This document shows, piece after piece, positions 1-8,140 of a stretch of 64,000 nucleotides of DNA; position 1 is the stretch's first letter, and each line of letters starts with the position of its first letter. The stretch lies in contig PLLP01000002.1 in assembly GCA_003141315.1 (NCBI GenBank), positions 1 to 64,000 of the forward strand, read 5' to 3'. The notes under the pieces are model-generated. The model saw nothing but the letters and a program-made list of their open reading frames with translations. It made no database searches and had not been told where the DNA came from. Made by a program: the position numbers and the translations under genes. This stretch comes from Phycisphaerales bacterium (lineage in GTDB: Bacteria > Planctomycetota > Phycisphaerae > Sedimentisphaerales > Anaerobacaceae).

Positions 1-141
1 AAAACCCGCCCCCGCCGAACCCGCACCGGACACTGAAACCGCAGGCCTTGGCGAACCCCCCGCCGTATTCAGCCCGAGCTTCACAGGACCGTCTATTTTT
101 ATGTTATCCGCTTTTATGACCCTTTGTGTTTTTTCTTCCAT
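1..141 (-). CDS. N-terminal fragment of an unrecognised protein, cut by the window edge
   Basis: A minus-strand frame opens with ATG at 141 and stays open for 47 codons to the window edge. It starts MEEKTQRVIKADNIKIDGPV and then becomes rich in Gly, Ala and Ser. A GGGGA ribosome-binding site lies six bases upstream of the ATG. The gene follows the 66-residue gene and fliA in the same direction, so it is probably the next member of the flagellar operon. I do not recognise the family. FliH and other export-associated proteins are possibilities by position only. Confidence 0.6.
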   Translation of the reverse strand, partial: MEEKTQRVIKADNIKIDGPVKLGLNTAGGSPRPAVSVSGAGSAGAGF

Positions 142-164
142 AAATATCCCCGTTAAAAAAATTT

Positions 165-365
165 CTAAGCACGATAATCAATCAAATGGTCTTCGCCGCC
201 CGGATTCGCCGCCATCTCTTTCTCTTCGGGATTGTTTTGTCCGGCACGCTTTTGCCACCGCTGCTTTTGTTTCTGCTGCTTTTTCCCGTTCGGCGCCGTC
301 ATCGGCACAATATTCTGTGAAACTTCCACAGGTTTGACCATATTAAAATCATTATCCACTGTCAT
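165..365 (-). CDS. small hypothetical protein coupled to fliA (66 aa)
   Basis: The start codon overlaps the fliA stop as ATGA, and GGAGAC lies eight bases upstream of the ATG inside the end of fliA, which is strong support for a translationally coupled gene. The 66-residue product has no signal peptide or membrane segment. Its middle (about residues 25-50) is Lys/Gln/Arg rich, and it ends in an acidic GGEDHLIDYRA tail. The function is unknown. Its position between a sigma-28 gene and another flagellar-operon ORF suggests an accessory role in flagellar regulation or assembly, which is inference. Confidence 0.7.
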   Translation of the reverse strand: MTVDNDFNMVKPVEVSQNIVPMTAPNGKKQQKQKQRWQKRAGQNNPEEKEMAANPGGEDHLIDYRA

Positions 366-1177
366 TTTGTTGTCTCCAGTTTTACCGCAAGATTAAATAG
401 GGCAGCCGAATGAATCTGGCTTACGCGAGGCTCCGATATTTCGAGAGTCTCGGCTATCTGCTTCATCGTAAGCTGCTGCTGATAATATAAAATGATTACC
501 TGCCTTTGCTTCTCCGCAAGAGAAGCAATCGCACCGGAAAGTTCCCCGACAAGTTCCGCCCGCTCCATCTGCTCATCCGGCTTAAGCGTCCCCGCAGACG
601 CCAGTACCTCTCCGAGAACAGGGTCGCTTTCCTCGAATCCGTCTATCGACAAAAAATGTTTGGCACGGGCCGCCTGGAAGGTATCGTAAAGTTTCTCAAT
701 CGGCACACCCAGTTTTTCCGCAAGCTCCTCATCGCTCGGCAGACTGCCGCTCTCCGCAAAATGCTGCTGGCTCGCGTTCATCGCCCGCTGAAGCTGATGA
801 TGAGTCTCCGCCGGCAGCGGGCTGGAATTTCGCAACTCATCGAGAATCGCCCCCTTTATCCGCGTATAAGCATAAGTCTTGAACTCAGCCTGAAACGAAG
901 GGTCGTAATCGCGTGCCGCCTTCACCAGCCCCACCATCCCCGCCGACACAAGGTCGTCCATAGTAAGTGGCGGCTTCAAATATGTAATCACCTTCTGCGC
1001 TATCTTGTGAACCATCGGCAAAAGCTGGACGATTTGGCTGTCGTCTATCGGCGGCTGCTTCTGGTCCATATACGTCCGTCGGGCCGCCGCCTTTAAATGG
1101 CTGCTCTCATCCTCTACCGCAACCCCGGCGGGCTGCTGCTCATCGGATTCGGATTTCTTTTCAGTATTCCGGCTCAT
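362..1177 (-). CDS. fliA: RNA polymerase sigma-28 factor for flagellar operons (FliA/WhiG family)
   Basis: The 271-residue protein has the sigma-70-family core regions. Region 2 includes DLVSAGMVGLVKAARDYDPS and FKTYAYTRIKGAILDELR; regions 3 and 4 end in a helix-turn-helix around LTMKQIAETLEISEPRVSQI. In the family this factor directs late flagellar genes such as flagellin and chemotaxis genes. About 45 extra N-terminal residues precede region 2 compared with enterobacterial FliA. The start lies inside the end of the preceding membrane-protein gene (17-base overlap). No sigma-28-type promoter was convincing in this window, so its targets probably lie outside. Confidence 0.93.
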   Translation of the reverse strand: MSRNTEKKSESDEQQPAGVAVEDESSHLKAAARRTYMDQKQPPIDDSQIVQLLPMVHKIAQKVITYLKPPLTMDDLVSAGMVGLVKAARDYDPSFQAEFKTYAYTRIKGAILDELRNSSPLPAETHHQLQRAMNASQQHFAESGSLPSDEELAEKLGVPIEKLYDTFQAARAKHFLSIDGFEESDPVLGEVLASAGTLKPDEQMERAELVGELSGAIASLAEKQRQVIILYYQQQLTMKQIAETLEISEPRVSQIHSAALFNLAVKLETTK

Positions 1178-1406
1178 TCTTTTGTCTCTTCTGGTTATCG
1201 AGGAACTTCGAGATTAACACGTCGAGCAGAACAACGTTTATAATTTTTACAGTCACCGCCGTCGCTGCATAAACGGCAAGAGCGCCGATTATCGCCCGGC
1301 TGCATATCGTAGAAGGAGCAAGACCGCAGCAAATCCCGATTACGCACAGCAGAAAAAATGCTAAAACAGCTACTCTTATCGCATTTGCTCTTACATCCAG
1401 CGGCAT
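1161..1406 (-). CDS. small two-helix membrane protein between flhA and fliA
   Basis: This 81-residue protein has two predicted transmembrane helices, at about residues 10-30 and 37-62, and a charged C-terminus. It overlaps the start of fliA by 17 bases and lies 43 bases downstream of flhA, so it belongs to the same transcript. I recognise no family. Being embedded between the export-gate gene and the sigma-28 gene suggests a flagellar membrane accessory, but nothing in the sequence proves it. Confidence 0.7.
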   Translation of the reverse strand: MPLDVRANAIRVAVLAFFLLCVIGICCGLAPSTICSRAIIGALAVYAATAVTVKIINVVLLDVLISKFLDNQKRQKNEPEY

Positions 1407-1449
1407 ACAAACGAACCTTTCTTATTATTGCTAACTCTTTTTATTTTTC

Positions 1450-3603
1450 TCATCTCGCGGCGCCAACCAATTCCTTTTCGCCCTTCGCTGAAGCCCCGCG
1501 GAGAACTGCCGGCGACGCTGCCTTCAGCTCAGCCTGCGCCGCTATCGTCTCGACAGGCTCAATGTCAGCGGCCTGAAGAATCTCATCGTATGCAATTACA
1601 GGAAGCATCGGCACCGTCCGCGCAAGCATTGCCGCCAGCGCTGAACGCAGCCGCGAATCACAAAGCAAAATAATTTTATCAAGACCCTTGTCCATGGCCC
1701 TCTTCCACGCCATCGCCACTTTTCTGCCCATATCAATCGCAAGTTCAGCCGGTATCGCAAGGTTCACTTCTTCGGCTCCGCCCGCCGTCGGCCTGATTGT
1801 CGATACGAGCTGCTCTTCGAGATGCGGCTCAAAAACTATCGCGGATACCCGCCCCTTGTCGTCCCTGTACATCTGCGTTATCGTGCGGGCCAGTGATTTT
1901 CTTACAAGCTCCGTTAGTACGCCCGCATTTTTCGTCCTCGATGCGTGCTCGGCAAGTGATTCGAGAATTACCGGAAGCTCCCGAACCGGTATCTGGTTCT
2001 TCAAAAGATTTTTCAGCACACGGTGCAGAACCGGAGTCGGCACAAGCTCGCCGACAACGTCGCCGACCAGCGATGGCTGTGTCGCCCGCAGCCGGTCAAG
2101 AAGCGTCTGAAGGTCTTCACGCGTAAGCAGTTCGCCGGCATGCTTTTTCAGCGTCTCCGACAGGTGCGTAATGAATACCGATTCAGGGTCGATTACCGTA
2201 TAACCGCCGAGCTCGGCAGCGCCTTTTTTGTCGGGCGTAATCCACAACGCAGGCAATCCATAAACAGGCTCCGTCGTCGGCACGCCAGAAACCTTCCGCT
2301 GCACGTTCCCGGCATCCATCGCAAGATACATATCAGGCTCAAGCCTCCCCGATGCAACCGGCAAATCCGACAGCCTTATCTCGTAAGCCGCCGGCTCAAG
2401 CGTGATATTGTCGCGGACGCGAACAAGCGGAATAATTATCCCGAAATGCTGCGCAAACCTCCGCCTAAGTGCCCCGATTCGCTCGAAAATTGTCGTCTTC
2501 TTGCGCGGGTCCACCAGCGAAATTAAACGGACGCCAACGTTAACCGAAATCCTGTCCACGTCGAGCAGATTCTCGACTGGCTCCTGTTCAGGCTTGGCGG
2601 CTTCCGCCGGCTTGGCAACCTTCTGCTGCTCCGCGTTTTCAATCTTCAAAATTGCTCGCGATACAAAGAACACCGTCCCGCCGAGAAGCAAAAACGGTAT
2701 CGGCGGCATACCTGGCACAAAGGCCAGCGTCGTTATTATTATCGAAGACAGCAGCATCGGCCTCGAAACCCGCATGAATTGCCCTGCGAGGTCCTGACCA
2801 ATGTCATACTTCGATGATATCTTGGTCACCAAAAATCCCGAGCTTACTGAAATAATAACAGCCGGTATCTGCGTCACAAGACCATCGCCTATCGAAAGTA
2901 ACGAATAAGTCTTTATCGCAGCAGGTATCGACATCCCGCGAGAATAACCCATTGCGATTCCACCGATGAGATTGACCGCTGTAATCACAAGGCCGGCCTT
3001 GGCGTCGCCGCGTATGAACTTGCTCGCACCATCCATCGCACCGTAAAATTCGCTTTCCTTGACAATCTTCGCACGCCTCTCGTTGGCCTGCTGCTCGGTA
3101 ATCGCACCGGCGTTGAGGTCCGCATCGATAGCCATCTGTTTACCGGGCATAGCATCGAGTGTGAACCTCGCGGAAACCTCGCTGATTCTCTCGGCGCCTT
3201 TCGTCACAACGATGAACTGAATCACAACGAGGATGAGAAATATAACCATACCCACAATGAAGCTGTTTCCTGCCACAAGGTCGCCGAACGTCTGTATGAT
3301 TTTGCCGGCATTAGCCTGAAGCAAAATCAGCCTCGTGGATGCCACGTTGATGGTAAGTCGGAACAGCGTCACAAAAAGCAGCAGCGATGGGAACGACGAC
3401 AGCTCAAGAGCCTCTTTAGCCGAAAGCGTCACCACCAGAACAGCAATAGCCAGCGATAAACTGCCCGCAAGCAGCATATCCATAACAGCCGTCGGCAGCG
3501 GTACCAGCAGCGTCGTGAACATAATAAACAGACCGCCCACCATTATTATTCCGCTGTAAGCGGATAGAAAAGGCGGCCTGATTTCAGTCTTAACATTCTG
3601 CAT
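1450..3603 (-). CDS. flhA: flagellar export gate protein FlhA
   Basis: The 717-residue protein has eight N-terminal membrane helices and the FHIPEP-type signature near residues 145-165 (ARFTLDAMPGKQMAIDADLN), followed by the large cytoplasmic domain that forms the FlhA ring docking export substrates and chaperones. It is two bases downstream of fliN in the same operon. The last 30 or so residues form a low-complexity Ala/Glu/Lys tail beyond the conserved domain. A dispersed TCGACAGGCTCA repeat motif sits near this end (1550-1561), so the tail may have been extended by a repeat. Confidence 0.97.
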   Translation of the reverse strand: MQNVKTEIRPPFLSAYSGIIMVGGLFIMFTTLLVPLPTAVMDMLLAGSLSLAIAVLVVTLSAKEALELSSFPSLLLFVTLFRLTINVASTRLILLQANAGKIIQTFGDLVAGNSFIVGMVIFLILVVIQFIVVTKGAERISEVSARFTLDAMPGKQMAIDADLNAGAITEQQANERRAKIVKESEFYGAMDGASKFIRGDAKAGLVITAVNLIGGIAMGYSRGMSIPAAIKTYSLLSIGDGLVTQIPAVIISVSSGFLVTKISSKYDIGQDLAGQFMRVSRPMLLSSIIITTLAFVPGMPPIPFLLLGGTVFFVSRAILKIENAEQQKVAKPAEAAKPEQEPVENLLDVDRISVNVGVRLISLVDPRKKTTIFERIGALRRRFAQHFGIIIPLVRVRDNITLEPAAYEIRLSDLPVASGRLEPDMYLAMDAGNVQRKVSGVPTTEPVYGLPALWITPDKKGAAELGGYTVIDPESVFITHLSETLKKHAGELLTREDLQTLLDRLRATQPSLVGDVVGELVPTPVLHRVLKNLLKNQIPVRELPVILESLAEHASRTKNAGVLTELVRKSLARTITQMYRDDKGRVSAIVFEPHLEEQLVSTIRPTAGGAEEVNLAIPAELAIDMGRKVAMAWKRAMDKGLDKIILLCDSRLRSALAAMLARTVPMLPVIAYDEILQAADIEPVETIAAQAELKAASPAVLRGASAKGEKELVGAAR

Positions 3604-3605
3604 AT

Positions 3606-4025
3606 TTATTTCTTATTTTCCTGACCAGCCGGCTGTGCAGCGGGCTTGCCCGTTACGGCTGAGGGGGTAGTGCTGATACTCAGAATCTCTTTTATGCGAA
3701 CGGCAAATTTATCCTCCACCACCACGATATCGGCTGTCGCGAACCGCGAACCTTTAAGATAAAGCTCGACAGGGTCGTCAACGGATTTGTCGAGCGTCAA
3801 AACCGAGCCGGGCCCAAGCTGCAAAAGCCGCCGAACCTCCACCTCAGAGCTGCCGATAACCACCGATATCGGAACGTGAACGTCCAGCAAAACATCGAGG
3901 CTGCCTTTCGGTCCCGAATCCCTGACGGCAGGAGCCTGCGGATATTCCACACTGCTTACGGACGTCTTTACCTGTTCAGTCCCCGCACCCTGAACGTCCT
4001 GTTTTTCCTCTACTGCTGCTTCCAT
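3606..4025 (-). CDS. fliN: flagellar motor switch protein FliN
   Basis: The 139-residue protein has a C-terminal SpoA/SPOA domain from about residue 40 to 115 (LDVLLDVHVPISVVIGSSEV, then LLQLGPGSVLTLDKSVDDPV), the fold of FliN and of the FliM C-terminus. In the family it builds the C-ring that sets rotation direction and binds export components. A Gln/Pro-rich segment flanks the domain on each side. It follows fliM by 64 bases and precedes flhA by two. Confidence 0.95.
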   Translation of the reverse strand: MEAAVEEKQDVQGAGTEQVKTSVSSVEYPQAPAVRDSGPKGSLDVLLDVHVPISVVIGSSEVEVRRLLQLGPGSVLTLDKSVDDPVELYLKGSRFATADIVVVEDKFAVRIKEILSISTTPSAVTGKPAAQPAGQENKK

Positions 4026-4089
4026 TTTTATTTCCCTATAATAAAATTCCGGATTATTATTGCTTGTCCCGTTCGATTTTGCTCTCCGC

Positions 4090-5040
4090 TTATGCCACCG
4101 GCCCGTTTATAACAAGGGCCTTATTCTGTTCCGACCTTGCCAGGCGACCATCGAAAATCTTCCTGCCCATCAGGAAAACCGCCGCATGGTCGGTTATTTT
4201 CCTGTCCAGCACTATCACATCGTTCGGCTGCACGTTCATTACCTCCTCGAACGTAAGCATTGTAGAATCGAACTTAATCGTAAGCGGAACCACAACATCC
4301 GCGATGTGATGAGTGATAACGCCGGTCAGGAAATCTGGCGCCGGTTTGCTCACCACCTGTGCTGCCTTTTCCGCCGCCGCGTCGAGCCTGCCGGCAACAA
4401 CCGCAATATCGATATGGAAGCTGTCTTCTGTTCCCGTCTTTTTAACGTCATAACCGATTGTGCAAAGCGCTTCCGTCGGCGGTACATCGAGACCGGCAAA
4501 ACCCTTTACGACGCTGCCGCAAGGCTTGAAACCCAATGGCTTGCACGACTCGTTTAGCGCATTGACAAAAATCAAAACTATATCGAATAAAAATGACTGT
4601 TCTAACTGCGAAAGCTCTCCCTGCTGCTGCGAATCGGAATCGCCCAGCACGCCTTTGAGCCAGTGTATCGCCGCCTGTTCCGGCACATCCACAAGCCCCG
4701 CGGGATGCTGCACGTCAGACCCGAAAACAAGCGAAAAACCGTTGCCCGCCGCGCCGACCCTCGCCTTGAAATAGTCCGCCGTGTACTGCTGTTCAATTCC
4801 GGATAACGAAACATCAAAATTATTGCTGTAGAAAGAGGCAAACCTGGCGGCGATAGACTTGCCCGCCCTCACCGCAAAATCGCGAAGCTTGTCAAGCTGC
4901 GCTAAATTAAAATAGTGTGCCTTGCGAAAATCATATTCCGTATATTTTACCTGCTCGCCACCGGGCGCAGGCTGAGAACCGACCGCTGCCAGCAGCTGCT
5001 TGAACTTTTCAATCGGAAGATTATTTTCAGTCTCGCTCAT
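4090..5040 (-). CDS. fliM: flagellar motor switch protein FliM
   Basis: The 316-residue protein has a central CheC-like domain and a C-terminal SpoA domain (VVVPLTIKFDSTMLTFEEVM followed by VQPNDVIVLDRKI). FliM links FliG to FliN in the C-ring and binds phospho-CheY through an N-terminal segment. Here the N-terminus is short and does not show the classic LSQxEID CheY-binding motif. The start overlaps the fliL stop by four bases, so the two are translationally coupled. Confidence 0.93.
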   Translation of the reverse strand: MSETENNLPIEKFKQLLAAVGSQPAPGGEQVKYTEYDFRKAHYFNLAQLDKLRDFAVRAGKSIAARFASFYSNNFDVSLSGIEQQYTADYFKARVGAAGNGFSLVFGSDVQHPAGLVDVPEQAAIHWLKGVLGDSDSQQQGELSQLEQSFLFDIVLIFVNALNESCKPLGFKPCGSVVKGFAGLDVPPTEALCTIGYDVKKTGTEDSFHIDIAVVAGRLDAAAEKAAQVVSKPAPDFLTGVITHHIADVVVPLTIKFDSTMLTFEEVMNVQPNDVIVLDRKITDHAAVFLMGRKIFDGRLARSEQNKALVINGPVA

Positions 5041-5633
5041 TGAACGGCAAATTCCTTAAAGAGAATCTGTTTAATGCCGGGCTGACCACCCGGGAACAGC
5101 TTTTCGTTAAATGCGTTAAGAATCTGCGACTGAATACGCCGCAGGTTTTTATCACCGCGAATATCCTCCACGGCCTGGCTCGCCAGATAAATATTCAGCC
5201 AATTCGTAAGTTCCGGCTTCCTCCCATCCACAAATGCCTTGCCCTTGTCCGTCGCAATCTTCTCGCTCATCTCAAAGGTAATCGTCACGCGAACATACCT
5301 CGTGGCCGATGGCTCATTAAGATTCGCTATCACGGGGTCAAGGTCATAATACCAGCTCTTTTGATTAGCGCCCGCCGCAATATCACCGGCCTTGACCTCT
5401 GCCGTCTTTTTCTCTGCGCCCGCCGCCTCATGCGAAACTTTTTTGGTCCCTCCGAATAATTTCGCAAGACCGATTCCCGCACCGGCGGAAACCACGACTA
5501 TTACCCCCATTATTATCCACGGTAAAATGCCGCCGCCCGCCGATTTCTTTTCATCGCCTGCCGGTTTCGCATCAGCGGCTGCTTTCACTTCCGGGGCCGA
5601 CGCCTGCTCTGCTTTTTTTTCTTCCTCTGCCAT
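5037..5633 (-). CDS. fliL: flagellar basal-body-associated protein FliL
   Basis: The 198-residue protein has a charged Ala/Lys/Glu-rich cytoplasmic N-terminus, one membrane helix at about residues 37-55, and a periplasmic FliL domain from about residue 95 (YYDLDPVIANLNEPSATRYV). FliL rings surround the stator in known systems and stabilise it under load. The stop overlaps the fliM start. motA and motB, its usual partners, are not in this window. Confidence 0.93.
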   Translation of the reverse strand: MAEEEKKAEQASAPEVKAAADAKPAGDEKKSAGGGILPWIIMGVIVVVSAGAGIGLAKLFGGTKKVSHEAAGAEKKTAEVKAGDIAAGANQKSWYYDLDPVIANLNEPSATRYVRVTITFEMSEKIATDKGKAFVDGRKPELTNWLNIYLASQAVEDIRGDKNLRRIQSQILNAFNEKLFPGGQPGIKQILFKEFAVQ

Positions 5634-5679
5634 TTTTATACCTTTTCAATCCTGAATTTACCTTTAATTTCGAATCCGT

Positions 5680-7191
5680 CTAATCCACACACACAGGTTC
5701 AGCACACTCGACCTGCCTGTACCTGCGAACCTTGTCGCGTAAAGTCCTCCCGCTTATCCCCAGTATCCTCGCTGCCTTCGTCTGGTTGCCGGACGTCTGG
5801 CGCAGCGTATCCAGAATCGCCTGCTTTTCCACCTCTTCGAGCGGTAGTCCCGCCAGCGATGATTCCGGCTGGTCAATCGCCTGCCTGTTTCCCGCCTGCC
5901 CGCCGAACGGGTCTTTGGGAAGGCGGGCCCGCACTATTGCTTCCGTTTCCTCCTGACCGGGCAAAATAGTATATTCATCGAAAAGCCACGACACATCCGC
6001 AATCGACAACTGTTCCCCCATGCCGAGAGTAAGCGAAGTAATAACAACGTTGCGGAGCTGCCTTATATTTCCAGGCCACCCGTATCCCGCCAGCATATTC
6101 ATCATCACGGGGTCCAGGCTCTTGATATTCCTTCCGGTCTGCGGCGCATACAAATTTACGAAGTGCCACACAAGGTCGGGCAAATCATCGATGCGCTCCC
6201 GCAAAGGCGGCACTATCAGCCGCAGCGCACTCAACCGGTAATAAAGGTCTCTGCGAAGCCTGCCCGCCGAAAGCTCCTTTGATAAATCCTTGTTCGACGT
6301 GCTGATTACCCGCACGTCAACGCTTACATTTTCACTGCCCCCCACGCGCTCAAACGATTGCTGTTCAAGAACTCGCAGAAGTTTCGACTGAAAATGAATC
6401 GGCGTCTCCGTTATCTCATCGAGAAGCAGCGTCCCGCCGCTGGCCATCTCGAACCGCCCTTTGCGCTGGTTATACGCGCCGGTAAATGCGCCTTTCTCAT
6501 GGCCGAACAGCTCGCTTTCGAGAAGCGATTCGTTGAGCGCCGCACAATTCACCCGTATATACGGCCCCTTCGCCCGCGGGCTTTCGCGGTGAACCAAATA
6601 TGAAATCAGTTCTTTGCCGGTTCCGCTCTCGCCGCTTATCAAAACAGGCGCCGCCGTCGGCGCTACACGCCTGGCGAGACCTATCGTCTGCGAAAGCCTT
6701 TCGCTTTTACCTACAATTACAAATTCTTCCTTGCCCTGGGCACTAAGCGTCGCACAGGCCTGCACGGGATTATCTGGAAGGTACATATCCAGAATCGCCT
6801 CTATCCTTTCGCGGCTAAGGGGCGTCGTAAGAACATCGCAAAAGCCCGCACGAATCGCCCGGACCGCGGTATCCGCCAAACCCTGACGCCCGCCCGAATC
6901 GTCCGCCGAGATTAAAATAACCAAAGGCTGACCCTGAATTGCCCTCGCCGTTTCCAGCAGTTCGAAACAGGCTTGCGGCTTTACCGGCAAATCCGCTCGC
7001 GGACGCAGGCTGTCGCTTGTAAAAATAATATTATACCTGTTCTTGTCGATAAACTCCGCTGCCCGGCTGAAACTGTCCGCAAGGTCGGCGTGAATCCCCT
7101 TCCTCGCAAAAACCTCCAGAAGCACCCTCGCGTTAACACCGCTGTCTTCGGCTATCAGGATATTCGTGTTCTGTCTTTTACGATAAATCAT
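5680..7191 (-). CDS. sigma-54-dependent response regulator of flagellar genes (FleR/FlrC-like)
   Basis: The protein has a receiver-like N-terminal domain (about residues 10-140), an AAA+ sigma-54 activator domain with Walker A GESGTGKE, a canonical GAFTGA loop and Walker [11 protein letters not shown], and a C-terminal Fis-type helix-turn-helix ([20 protein letters not shown]). The receiver has an acidic IAEDS start, but the expected phospho-acceptor strand reads FTSDSLRP, so phosphorylation is uncertain. A TTG start 21 bases upstream is also possible; I prefer the ATG at 7191. It lies directly upstream of fliL in an operon that itself begins with a sigma-54 promoter, so it probably activates its own operon and the other sigma-54 promoters seen here. 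Confidence 0.9.
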   Translation of the reverse strand: MIYRKRQNTNILIAEDSGVNARVLLEVFARKGIHADLADSFSRAAEFIDKNRYNIIFTSDSLRPRADLPVKPQACFELLETARAIQGQPLVILISADDSGGRQGLADTAVRAIRAGFCDVLTTPLSRERIEAILDMYLPDNPVQACATLSAQGKEEFVIVGKSERLSQTIGLARRVAPTAAPVLISGESGTGKELISYLVHRESPRAKGPYIRVNCAALNESLLESELFGHEKGAFTGAYNQRKGRFEMASGGTLLLDEITETPIHFQSKLLRVLEQQSFERVGGSENVSVDVRVISTSNKDLSKELSAGRLRRDLYYRLSALRLIVPPLRERIDDLPDLVWHFVNLYAPQTGRNIKSLDPVMMNMLAGYGWPGNIRQLRNVVITSLTLGMGEQLSIADVSWLFDEYTILPGQEETEAIVRARLPKDPFGGQAGNRQAIDQPESSLAGLPLEEVEKQAILDTLRQTSGNQTKAARILGISGRTLRDKVRRYRQVECAEPVCVD

Positions 7192-7228
7192 ATTTTTTAA
7201 TCCAATACTCAAATATCAGAATTCGAAA

Positions 7229-8104
7229 CTATTTCAAAAGTTCACGCGGCTTTTCCTTTTGCAGCCAGTCGAGCGCTTTTTCCTGCGCCTTTGCTGGTGC
7301 CGTCCACGGGCTATCCGGAAAATCCGTAATCAGCTGCCTGTAGGCCGCCATCGCAGCCGCCGGGTCGCTCCGACGCAGACAATTTCCAACCTGGTACAAA
7401 ACCCAGGGCTTCTGACCCGGCGTAAATTTCTGCCGGTTAAGCGTCTCCTTGTAAAAAACCGCTGCCTCGCCGAGATACCCCTTTACGTAAAGCAGCTCAG
7501 CCATATCAAGGCTGTCTTCCACCGTCGATGGATTCTTGCAAACCTGGCCGAGAAGCATAAGCATCAAATCAGCAGTCTTCGTATCGGATATTTTCGATGC
7601 CGCCCCGCCGGTCTTACCATCACCGGAAACCGCGGCAGCCGTCTTTTCGGTCTTCGCAGTCGTTAACGTGACAGGTTCGGCTGAATTCTCTCCTGCCTTC
7701 GGTCTCGAAATCTCAACCGTACGAAGCTGCGTCAGCAATTTCTCAAGCTGGTCTTTGCTGGAAGAAACACTCTGCTCGGAAATGCTCGTTATCCTGTCCT
7801 GCCAAAGCTGCTTCGCCAAACTATCTGTCCGGCTGTCGACAGGCTCAGTCGCTCCCGCACCGGCTGACGGCGCTGCCGCAACCGCCGACACCCCCGCCTC
7901 CGCAAGAACAAGCCTCGTCTTCTCATCTGCATTATTAGATTTTGTTGGGGCCACCGTCTCGACTGCTGTACCTTTTGCCGGCATATTCTTTGCCGCCGGC
8001 GCGCTGAGCAGTTCCGTCGGGTCAGGCCCCGATAAAGCGGGACTCTTCCCGGAAGCCATCCCGCAGAATAACATTAAGATAACAAATATATTTCTATATC
8101 TCAT
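7229..8104 (-). CDS. exported TPR-type protein in the flagellar operon
   Basis: The 291-residue protein starts with a signal peptide of about 20 residues, followed by a long Ala/Thr/Ser-rich low-complexity stretch (about residues 20-170). Its C-terminal third has tetratricopeptide-like helices (LDMAELLYVKGYLGEAAVFY, then VLYQVGNCLRRSDPAAAMAA). A dispersed TCGACAGGCTCA repeat is translated within the low-complexity part (7836-7847). It is 36 bases downstream of the larger TPR/STN gene and 37 bases upstream of the sigma-54 regulator, so the three are co-transcribed. The function is unknown; a periplasmic scaffold is plausible. Confidence 0.8.
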   Translation of the reverse strand: MRYRNIFVILMLFCGMASGKSPALSGPDPTELLSAPAAKNMPAKGTAVETVAPTKSNNADEKTRLVLAEAGVSAVAAAPSAGAGATEPVDSRTDSLAKQLWQDRITSISEQSVSSSKDQLEKLLTQLRTVEISRPKAGENSAEPVTLTTAKTEKTAAAVSGDGKTGGAASKISDTKTADLMLMLLGQVCKNPSTVEDSLDMAELLYVKGYLGEAAVFYKETLNRQKFTPGQKPWVLYQVGNCLRRSDPAAAMAAYRQLITDFPDSPWTAPAKAQEKALDWLQKEKPRELLK

Positions 8105-8140
8105 TTTTAGTTTCCCACCCGCCGGCGCCCGGCGGAGGAT

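Noticed and set aside
506-1096. Long plus-strand ORFs opposite fliA, flhA, the giant glycosyltransferase and gyrB
   Set aside because: They mirror conserved coding sequence on the other strand, lack ribosome-binding sites and show no recognisable protein family.
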